A DNA stretch of 64,000 nt, taken from Tritrichomonas musculus (lineage: Eukaryota > Parabasalia > Tritrichomonadida > Tritrichomonadidae). Each line of letters opens with the position of its first letter. Position 1 is the stretch's first letter. The position numbers and the translations under genes were made by a program. Shown one piece after another: positions 10,123-17,910 of the stretch. The notes beneath the pieces are model-generated. The model had not been told where the DNA came from, searched no databases, and was given only the letters and a program-made list of their open reading frames with translations. Location of the stretch: the NCBI GenBank assembly GCA_039105265.1, contig JAPFFF010000001.1, positions 868,001-932,000 on the forward strand, in the 5' to 3' direction.

Positions 10123-11387
10123 CAATAAAAAATTACAGTAAGAAAAAACTAAAGATTTTCCAACCGCTTTTTGCGCAGAAAAATTCAAACATAAACTATT
10201 CAAAATATAAAATCATGTTTTTAAATAATTTGAAATTTGATTGAATATTTTGAAAGGTCATTCAACTTAGTCCAAGACGATTTGAATAGTCCAATACGTT
10301 TTTTATTACTGTAAATGGAAATTTTCACCTTTCAAATTTTTAAAGGTTTTTTTTTTTTTTTCAATATCTCAGCATATACTTTGCGCAAAAAGTTTTTCTT
10401 ATGAATTTACAATTAGTATCACTTATATATTATTTTGTTGTGTTAAAATTTGATATTTTGGATATGTTGGTATCACAATAACTAATTACTTCTTTTTGTA
10501 AAATTCGAATATGAGTAAATATAAAATATTTGGATCTTAATTTTATAAATGAACATATTTTCCCACTTTTTTCATAGGATGTTCAGGAGATCTATTTCAT
10601 TTTTTTTTTTTTTTTTTTTTTTTCAAAACAGTTTTGTTCAATTACAAAAAATGTCGAATAATAAAGATATTTCTTATTCCATCTCTAACCTTTTAAGTCT
10701 CAATTTATTGCATCATATTTATTTTAGAAAGTATTAATTTATTTCAATTTGAATGACTTCATACATATTTAAATCACTCGAAAAAGTATTGAAATTTCAA
10801 AATGTATGTAGTCATTCAATTTGAAATATTTTCCTATTAAAATTAAGCCATAAAATATTTATTGCATATCATAAAAAGTTACCGATGTAATAAGAAATAT
10901 CTCTCTTATTCGAGTTTTTTTGTAATTGAATATTTTTTAATTGAAATTTAAGGTTGTCCTTTCAAATTTAAATTCACAAAAGTTATATGATTTGAATGAT
11001 GCCTCTCAAAAAGATAAAGCACATAAAAGTAGTGTAAAGCATGGGTATTATGATAATAACATATTCAAAAAAAACTAATTTCTTTCAATGAAACCACTTT
11101 TTGAATAAAAATAACAAGCCAAAAATTGTCAATAACTTTTTATGAGAAAAAAGTTATTCAAAAAGTGTTAATTGAAAAGAATTCCACAAAGACACAGCTT
11201 TCTGGTAATTTTTTACAACACACTTAATAGATTATGTGATCAAATAAACTAATTGACGCCATTTTTACAAACTACATGATTCAATATTTCAATTAAAAAG
11301 ATATAAATAATAATGCAGTTAAATGTTTTACTTTAAAACTACTTCCAAAATAATTTGGAAGACATGAAGTTGAATTAAAAAAAAAAG
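10123..11387. other. intergenic region without gene
   Basis: A 24-T run lies at 10600-10623. The ORF at 10549-10737 is translated T-run sequence. Apart from the inverted repeat at 10742-10826, nothing is supported. Confidence 0.6.
10742..10826. repeat. 25-bp imperfect inverted repeat (23/25)
   Basis: The 25 bases at 10742-10766 (starting TTTCAATTTGAATGAC) pair with 10802-10826, with two mismatches and a 35-base loop. It could be a hairpin or a tiny inverted-repeat element. It lies downstream of the kinase gene's 3' end. Confidence 0.65.
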
Positions 11388-14300
11388 TCATTGAAACATT
11401 GTTGAACAGAAATTCTTAGCATAGTCATTTCCTTTATCAGCGGCCATTTGGAAATATTTTTTAGACTCTTTTTTATCAATTTTGATGCCGTCACCTGTGT
11501 AGAGCATATAAGCATATCTGTTCATATAATCAACTAAGCCTTTATCAGCAGCCATTTTATAATAACGAGCTGCTTCTTTCTTATCAACTTCAACTCCATC
11601 ACCTTCAAATAGAATCGTAGCATAATTGCAAATTGCAGTTAAATTTCCTTTATCAGCAGCCGTTTTATAAAGATTTGCAGCTTCTTTTTTATCAGCTTTA
11701 ATTCCTTCACCTGAATGTAAACAATTCGCATAGCAAGTCAATGAATAATTATCACCTTTATCAGCAGCCATTTTATAATATTTAACTGCTTCTTTTTGAT
11801 CAACTTTAATTCCATCTCCTTCGTAATTCATATCAGCGTACAAGATCATTGAATCGAGATGATTTTTATCGGCTGCCATTTTGTAGTATCGTGCTGCTTC
11901 TTTCTTATCAGCAGGGATACCTTCACCATTCTTTAGCATATTGGCGTAAAAATACATAGCCAATACTTCACCTTGTTCGATTGCCATTTTATAATATCGA
12001 ACAGCTTCTTTTGAGTTAGCTTCAACACCATCACCATCACAAAGAAGGCTTGCATATATAGTCATTGAGTCAGCATTGTCTTTATCAGCAGCCATTTTAT
12101 AATATTTTGCTGCTTCTTTGTGGTCAGCTTTAATTCCATCTCCATTGTAAAGCATTTTAGCATATTCATTCATGGATTTGGAATGACCTTCTTTAATAGC
12201 CATTTTATAGTATTTGATTGCTTCTTCCTTATTAATTGGAATTCCATCATCTCCATTTCGTAGCATGTATGCATAAAAGTGCATCGACTCAGAGAAGCCT
12301 AAATCAGCTGACTTTTTAAAATATACTGCTGCTTCTTTTTTATTGATTTCTGTGTCAATACCAACAATCAATGTTGCAGCATAAATAAACATTGATAAGG
12401 TATTACCATTATCGGCTGCCATTTTAAAGTATCTCAAAGATTCTTTTTTATCAGCTGTAACTCCTTCACCATCTCTTAGCATTGTAGCGTAATTATGCAT
12501 AGAGTCGCTGTTGCCTTTATCGGCTGCCATTTTATAATATCGGGCTGCTTTTTTTTTATCAGCTGTTATTCCTTCTCCGTTATATAACATTGTAGCGTAA
12601 CTATGCATAGAGGGGCTGTGACCTTCATCAGCTGCCATTTTATAATATCGTGCTGCTTCTTTTTTATCTATTGCAACTCCATCTCCATTTTGTAACATGC
12701 TTGCAAATATGAACATTGATTCTTTTATACCTAAATTGGCGGACTTTTTCAAATATCGTGCGGCTTCCTTCTTATCAACTTCAACACCTTCACCACGAAT
12801 CAAAGAAAGAGCATAATTAAACATGGCAGTAGCATCGCCTTTATCGGCTGACATTTTATAATATCGTGCGGCTTCTTTCTTATCAACTTCAACACCTTCA
12901 CCTTTATCTAAACATAAAGCATAAATAGCCATGGAACTAACGTTTCCTTTATCAGCTGCCATTTTAAAATATCGTGCGGCTTCTTTCTTATCAACTTCAA
13001 TGCCTTCGCCTTTATCTAGCATGATACCATAATTAAGCATGGAACTTTCATTACTGTTATCAGCTGCCATTTTATAATATCGTGCTGCTTCTTTCAGATC
13101 AATTTCAACTCCGTCTCCGTTATCCAATTTTAGAGCATAGAAAAATTGTGATTCAATTTGGCCTTTATCAGCTGCATCTTTGATGTATTTAATCCCTTCT
13201 TTTTTGTCTGCTTCAACACCATCACCTTCAAATAGCATTTTACCATAAAAGTAGGATGATTTTATGTTGCCTTTATCAGCTGACATTTTAAAGTATCGAG
13301 AGGCTTCTTTTTTGTCAACATCTACACCTTCGCATCCAGTTAAAATTAGTCCGTATAAAAACATTGAATCGGTATTGCCTTTATCAGCAGACATTTTCAA
13401 GTAACGGGCTGCTTCTTGGTTATCAGTTTTCGTGTCTTTTTCAATAAGTAAATTTGCATAATAATGCATTGCTAGAACATGGCCTTTATCAGCTGCTTCT
13501 TTTAAATATCGGGATGCTTGATATTTATCCACTGGAACGTCGTTTCCTTGTAAATAATTTAAGCCTTTTTGGTAGATTTGGTCGAGATCATTCTCTTCTT
13601 CTTCGATTATTTTATCTTTGCTGTAATCTATATATTTACTAAGTAGCTTGACTTTCTTGGAGTCATCAAAGTTTGCCTTACATTCTTCTATGTAATCAAA
13701 ATATTGATAATATTGATCTTCATCAACAAGCTCTGAAATAAAACCTGAATTGTTTTTAAGTACTTGTACGATTTCGGTGAAAGATGGTCGATTTTCTGGG
13801 TTTGAGTCCCAACAACAGTCGATAAATTCTCGATATACTTCTGGAATTGATTCTGATAAATGTGGATGGGAACCTTCTAAAACTTGTGACGCAATTTGGT
13901 AAAAGCTGAGGCCTTCGAATGGAATCTCGCAAGACATGATTTCAAAAACAATCATAGCAAATGCATAAACATCACATGCTTCTGAATATTGGAAAGAAGA
14001 AATGATTTCGGGCGCCATGTAAAGGGGAGTGCCTTTTAATCCATTTGTCGATTGAACATTTAAGTTTTCTTGTTCTTGTGTGCCAATTATTTTTGAAAGT
14101 CCAAAATCTGCAACTTTTGGGTAAAAAGAATCATCCATAAGTATATTTGCCGGTTTTAAATCACGATGAATAATACCGTGCGAATGCAAAAATGCCATCG
14201 CTGAGGCAATTCCGTATATATTAATCAATTTGCGCGTATCATCCCATAAATCGGGTGCTAATGATTTTCTTACGCTATCAATAACATCAGCTAATGTTCC

Positions 14301-14645
14301 GTTTGATACTAGCTCTGTTATAATAACTGGTCTATCTTCTTGGTGATAATTTTTTGGACTAAAACCTATGAAATTGACTATGCATGGATGTTTTATCTTT
14401 GCCATTATGTTCAATTCACGGTTTAAATTTATATTTTCTTCTTTAGAATTTGAAGATAAAGGTTTATATGAAATTTTTGCAGCATACATTTCTCCAGTCC
14501 TATTATCCTTTATCTTATACACTTCACTTGATGCGCCATTGCCGATCTTATGAAGTAATTCGTAATTTTTTAGGTTAATAAGAATTTCATTTTCCAAATT
14601 GAAATTTGTTTTTTTTTTCAAGGTATATTTGTTAACAGTTTTCAA
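11388..14645 (-). CDS. TKL-like protein kinase fused to about twenty Sel1 repeats
   Basis: The open frame encodes 1085 residues. A kinase domain spans about residues 28-295: glycine loop GNGASSEVY (34-42), AAKIS lysine 57, HRDLKPANILM (160-170), DFG (180-182), GTPLYMAPE (205-213) and WDSNPENRPSF near the end. All catalytic residues are present, so it should be an active Ser/Thr kinase. From about residue 360 to the end there are roughly twenty 36-residue Sel1-type repeats with the core KKEAARYYKMAADKG. Such helical repeats form superhelical scaffolds. This kinase-Sel1 fusion is typical of trichomonads. The start is odd: no in-frame ATG precedes the glycine loop, the ORF opens with TTG at 14645 inside a TCATTG context, and an in-frame TGA lies upstream. 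The first Met is residue 53. Confidence 0.85.
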   Translation of the reverse strand: MKTVNKYTLKKKTNFNLENEILINLKNYELLHKIGNGASSEVYKIKDNRTGEMYAAKISYKPLSSNSKEENINLNRELNIMAKIKHPCIVNFIGFSPKNYHQEDRPVIITELVSNGTLADVIDSVRKSLAPDLWDDTRKLINIYGIASAMAFLHSHGIIHRDLKPANILMDDSFYPKVADFGLSKIIGTQEQENLNVQSTNGLKGTPLYMAPEIISSFQYSEACDVYAFAMIVFEIMSCEIPFEGLSFYQIASQVLEGSHPHLSESIPEVYREFIDCCWDSNPENRPSFTEIVQVLKNNSGFISELVDEDQYYQYFDYIEECKANFDDSKKVKLLSKYIDYSKDKIIEEEENDLDQIYQKGLNYLQGNDVPVDKYQASRYLKEAADKGHVLAMHYYANLLIEKDTKTDNQEAARYLKMSADKGNTDSMFLYGLILTGCEGVDVDKKEASRYFKMSADKGNIKSSYFYGKMLFEGDGVEADKKEGIKYIKDAADKGQIESQFFYALKLDNGDGVEIDLKEAARYYKMAADNSNESSMLNYGIMLDKGEGIEVDKKEAARYFKMAADKGNVSSMAIYALCLDKGEGVEVDKKEAARYYKMSADKGDATAMFNYALSLIRGEGVEVDKKEAARYLKKSANLGIKESMFIFASMLQNGDGVAIDKKEAARYYKMAADEGHSPSMHSYATMLYNGEGITADKKKAARYYKMAADKGNSDSMHNYATMLRDGEGVTADKKESLRYFKMAADNGNTLSMFIYAATLIVGIDTEINKKEAAVYFKKSADLGFSESMHFYAYMLRNGDDGIPINKEEAIKYYKMAIKEGHSKSMNEYAKMLYNGDGIKADHKEAAKYYKMAADKDNADSMTIYASLLCDGDGVEANSKEAVRYYKMAIEQGEVLAMYFYANMLKNGEGIPADKKEAARYYKMAADKNHLDSMILYADMNYEGDGIKVDQKEAVKYYKMAADKGDNYSLTCYANCLHSGEGIKADKKEAANLYKTAADKGNLTAICNYATILFEGDGVEVDKKEAARYYKMAADKGLVDYMNRYAYMLYTGDGIKIDKKESKKYFQMAADKGNDYAKNFCSTMFQ

Positions 14646-14854
14646 TGATTTAATTCAAATATCGTTTGATAGAAATTTGGAGGAAAAAAGAAAAAAGAAA
14701 ATTTTAAGCCTTAAAATGAAATGAGCATTTATGAACAAGGAGAAATTTTATTATCATAAATTTTTGAATGATAAAAAAACAATTGATTTTCGTTATTTCT
14801 GAACGAAGTTTATCTCTTTTATTCAATTTTTATCTGTATATATTAATTTGCATA
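14646..14854. promoter_or_regulatory. shared upstream region of divergent kinase and C2 genes
   Basis: The kinase-Sel1 gene runs left and the C2 gene runs right from this short gap, so it must hold both promoters. An initiator-like TCATTG lies at the kinase start on the minus strand. No clear TATA arrangement can be distinguished in such AT-rich DNA. Confidence 0.3.
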
Positions 14855-15772
14855 ATGGAAGTTCATATTCGAATTGTTGAGGCCAGAAACGTTCCTGCTG
14901 CTGATATTAACGGGAAAAGTGATCCATATATCAAAATCAAAACCAAAAGATCCAAATGCGAGTATAAAACAAAAACGCAAAAGAAAACTCTAACCCCAAA
15001 GTGGGATGAAGAAACTACATTCAATGTCAATGCTAGTGAAATTTTAGAATTCGCACTTATAGATTATGATAAAATTGGAGCTAACGATAAATTGTGCAAA
15101 TTGAATCTTCGTATTCATGATCTAAACATCGGTTTAGTTGAAGACCGTTGGTGGACCATGAATAAAACAGATAAAGGTAAAAAAGATGCCGAATTGCACC
15201 TTGTTACTCATGTTGTTTATAGAGGACAACCAAAATGGCAGCCATTTAATTTGCTGTTCATAGATTGCTACGTCAATATTGTTGAAGCCAAAAACTTGCC
15301 AAAAACCGATGGTCCATGTGGCAAATGTGATCCATATGTTAAATTGACAATTACCACTGATCAAGACCAATTCATGGAAACTAAGTACAAAAAGAATGAT
15401 TTAAATCCCAAATGGAATGAAGCATTTTTGTTTTGGGTCACTAATCCAACTGTTGATACTTTGGTCTGTAATGTTTGGGATAAAGATATAAAATACGATG
15501 ACCAAATCGGAAGCGTTCACATTCCTCTTGCTACACTTCAAGTTGGTGTTCCAAGCCTTCAATGGTATACCATCAATCCTTACAAGAATGGAAAAGATTG
15601 CGGACAACTTAGGGTTTTGGTCCTCCTTGCACCTAAAGGAACTAAATGGACTCCACCTGCTAAACTTTTCTCCAAGTATTCTTACAATCATGGTCCTAAA
15701 GGAATGCCAGAAGATGGATTTCCACCACCCAATTTTACTCCATTCCCAATGCCAGCATTACCACCATTTTAA
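14855..15772 (+). CDS. double C2-domain protein with proline-rich tail
   Basis: I prefer the ATG at 14855 (MEVHIRIVEARNVPAAD), which begins exactly at the first C2 beta strand; an in-frame ATG at 14768 would add a hydrophobic, atypical leader. The protein has 305 residues. C2A is about residues 1-105, with Asp-rich loops DINGKSDPY and IDYDKIGANDK. C2B is about 130-235, with EAKNLPKTDGPCGKCDPYV and NVWDKDIKYDDQ. These Asp residues are the usual Ca2+ ligands, so calcium-dependent membrane binding is likely. The tail is Pro/Phe-rich (GFPPPNFTPFPMPALPPF). There is no membrane segment. A 25-T run starts 61 bases after the stop. Confidence 0.85.
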   Translation: MEVHIRIVEARNVPAADINGKSDPYIKIKTKRSKCEYKTKTQKKTLTPKWDEETTFNVNASEILEFALIDYDKIGANDKLCKLNLRIHDLNIGLVEDRWWTMNKTDKGKKDAELHLVTHVVYRGQPKWQPFNLLFIDCYVNIVEAKNLPKTDGPCGKCDPYVKLTITTDQDQFMETKYKKNDLNPKWNEAFLFWVTNPTVDTLVCNVWDKDIKYDDQIGSVHIPLATLQVGVPSLQWYTINPYKNGKDCGQLRVLVLLAPKGTKWTPPAKLFSKYSYNHGPKGMPEDGFPPPNFTPFPMPALPPF

Positions 15773-15833
15773 TGCAAAATGATTTCTATTTTACCGAATG
15801 GTGCAGAAATTCTCAATTTCTAAATAAACTTAA

Positions 15834-15858
15834 TTTTTTTTTTTTTTTTTTTTTTTTT
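15834..15858 (+). repeat. 25-base T run abutting a transposon end
   Basis: Uninterrupted T run between the C2 gene and the GGG terminus of the inverted-repeat element at 15859. The other end of the element is followed by seven T, compatible with insertion into a T run and a T-only target duplication. Confidence 0.85.
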
Positions 15859-16000
15859 GGGAGATATTTTTTGCCCCCAATCTCTTTTGACCCCAACGGT
15901 TAAGGTCAATATTGACCCTGTATCGTACTTCAGAAAAAATCGGCGAGAACTTTTTTGCACTTTTGTGAAAAATACCATGAGTAGCTACTCACGCTTTTTT
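15859..16000 (+). repeat. left terminal inverted repeat of the element
   Basis: Left arm, ending in GCTTTTTT. It pairs with 16628-16769. The palindromes GGTCAATATTGACC and TGAGTAGCTACTCA could be binding sites for a transposase. Confidence 0.85.
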
Positions 16001-16169
16001 TACGAAAATTTCAAAAAAATCATTTTTAATAAAAAGCAGCTCTAGAGAAAATTTCTTCCATCCCGAGTAAGTTATACGTAATTAGTATCTCATTGTAGTA
16101 ATTATTATACCAATTTTTTCTTTTTTTGGTAAAAAAAAATTTATCAATAATATTATAGATATCTCTTTG

Positions 16170-16507
16170 TTAAGGGACCACTATCAAATTCTATGTTAAA
16201 AATTCTATGAGTTATCACAAAATTAATTGACTTAAAAAAAATTATTTCTTGAGTATTTTTGCTATATTTTGGTATATATAAATTATATAAATTGCATATC
16301 ATTTATTTCTATTCTTCTTTTAAGCCTATTCCCTTTTTTCAATTAAAATTTAAAAGTTGAAAGGAGTAAAAATTTTACAAAAATGATCGGAATGGTGAAA
16401 TTTTAAAGTTTTAAACTTTTTCCGAGAAAACAACTATTGAATTTTCTTTTCTATGAGTTTTCTCAATATTGAAATGTTTACAAAAAAATATGATAGTGGT
16501 CCCTTAA
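16170..16507. mobile_element. inner inverted-repeat element bounded by TTAA
   Basis: TTAAGGGACCACTATCA at 16170-16186 is exactly inverted at 16491-16507, enclosing 338 bp without an ORF. If TTAA is a target duplication, the repeat proper is GGGACCACTATCA and piggyBac-type insertion is possible. If only TA is duplicated, a Tc1/mariner-type element fits. It lies inside the larger element 15859-16769 and so inserted after it. Confidence 0.65.
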
Positions 16508-16627
16508 AAAATATATAAGATTTTCTTCACATATTCGTGCCTATGATGTTATATATAACAATAAATGTTTACTAATCTTTTCAAAATTATACAATTAGCA
16601 TTATTTGTAAAAAATTAAAATTTGGAG

Positions 16628-16769
16628 AAAAAAGCGTGAGTAGCTACTCATGGTATTTTTCACAAAAGTGGAAAAAAGTTCTCGCCGATTTTTTCTGAAG
16701 TACGATACAGGGTCAATATTGACCTTAACCGTTGGGGTCAAAAGAGATTGGGGCAAAAAATATCTCCCT
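16628..16769 (-). repeat. right terminal inverted repeat of the element
   Basis: Right arm, inverted copy of 15859-16000, followed by seven T and a TA microsatellite. Confidence 0.85.
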
Positions 16770-16986
16770 TTTTTTATATATATATATAATTTATTCAATT
16801 TTTTGTGTAAATATTTTTTTTTAATAAAGGTTATTCAATTTTTTGAGAGTTTTCTATATATTTTTTGATCAATTCTTCACATCAGACTATTTTTGAATAA
16901 GAAAAAATAGTGATGACAATAATGTTTATGAGTTCACTTTTCATTATAATTTTCAAACGAAAATTCAATTCCTAAGGAGTGTTTCC

Positions 16987-17355
16987 TTATGGAAATATGT
17001 TGGTTAAAAAAAACAGTTTTTTAAAACTGTTTAATGAAAATGCATGTTTCCTTTTAAAATTGTATATGTTTACAGTTTTTGGAATATCCCATTCACCAAT
17101 ACATGGCTTGGAATGAATTTTGCGCCAAGAGGAGCCACCAGCATTATTAATTCTAGATGAATTAAATCCAGTTGGTGTCTTTTTGTCAATGGGAGTTGAT
17201 TGTGCTTGTTGTTGAACGTTTCTAGCTATTGCTTCTAGCTGTGCTTGAGGTTGCCATGCTACAGTCGTTTGAATTGTTGGCTGTAAATTTTGGTTGTTTT
17301 GCTGTATTTTAAAAGCATATGAAAATTTACTCAATTTTGGCAAACATTTTGTCAC
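16987..17355 (-). CDS. unidentified glutamine-rich ORF, possibly partial
   Basis: An open frame of about 120 codons with a Gln/Asn-rich middle (QQNNQNLQPTIQTTVAW, ARNVQQQAQS) and a more ordered end (SSWRKIHSKPCIGEWDIPK). The composition looks more like protein than the surrounding AT-rich DNA. There is no ATG: the frame opens with GTG at 17355 and a stop lies a few codons upstream. It may be a downstream exon or the remains of a gene. I do not recognise a family. Confidence 0.3.
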   Translation of the reverse strand: MTKCLPKLSKFSYAFKIQQNNQNLQPTIQTTVAWQPQAQLEAIARNVQQQAQSTPIDKKTPTGFNSSRINNAGGSSWRKIHSKPCIGEWDIPKTVNIYNFKRKHAFSLNSFKKLFFLTNIFP

Positions 17356-17910
17356 AATATCTTTTTAAAAAATAAACATTTCAGAAATTGGTTTAAAATT
17401 TAATTTATATTAACTAAAAATAATGTGAGAAAAACAATTAAATTAAATAAATATACTTTTTTTTATTTCGAATCATTTTTTGATTTCATGATAATGAATC
17501 AGTATACAATGAACAAAATTGATTTGTTATATTTTCTGTGTATTAAACGTTTTAATAAAACCATCATCCTTTACATTTATCGTATATACTTTTCGAAAGT
17601 GAATTTTAATAAAAAAAAATTTGAAAAATGAATTGTATCTCGCTCAATAATTAATACTTAATCTTATAATCATTATATTTATATTATATTATTATATGAT
17701 TAATCATATATCTCATAAAATCTGTAATACACTCCACGATTGCCATGGTGAAGTTTTCTTTTTAGAAATCTTGCCAAACTTTTTCAATGAAAACTTGTTT
17801 GGAATCAAATTTCTAGAGTGAAATAAGGTTTGACTCACAAATAAGATCATTCATGAAAATAGCAAATAATGAAATATCTAAAAATAATTTTTGTGTTTAA
17901 AATGTTTATT
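17356..17910. other. intergenic region, nothing recognised
   Basis: AT-rich sequence; the ORF at 17425-17631 has low-complexity composition and no recognisable features. Confidence 0.5.

Larger units (their letters stand above)
15859..16769. mobile_element. non-autonomous DNA transposon with about 141-bp terminal inverted repeats, itself carrying a second insertion
   Basis: The first 142 bases (15859-16000, GGGAGATATTTTTTGCCCC at the tip) recur nearly identically, inverted, at 16628-16769. I see one indel in a C run and one substitution. The repeats contain two perfect 14-bp palindromes, GGTCAATATTGACC and TGAGTAGCTACTCA. No transposase is encoded; the 60-residue ORFs in each arm are just the repeats read through. 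Long terminal repeats of this size are characteristic of Mutator-like (MULE) elements, which are described in Trichomonas, but the assignment is inference. Near-identity of the arms suggests recent activity. The interior holds another inverted-repeat unit at 16170-16507. Confidence 0.8.

Noticed and set aside
10549-10737. 62-codon ORF with a Phe run
   Set aside because: Product of a 24-T run; no other support.
15857-16045. 62-codon ORF, with a near-identical one at 16601-16798 on the other strand
   Set aside because: Both are the terminal inverted repeats of the transposon read through; the similarity is explained by the repeats.
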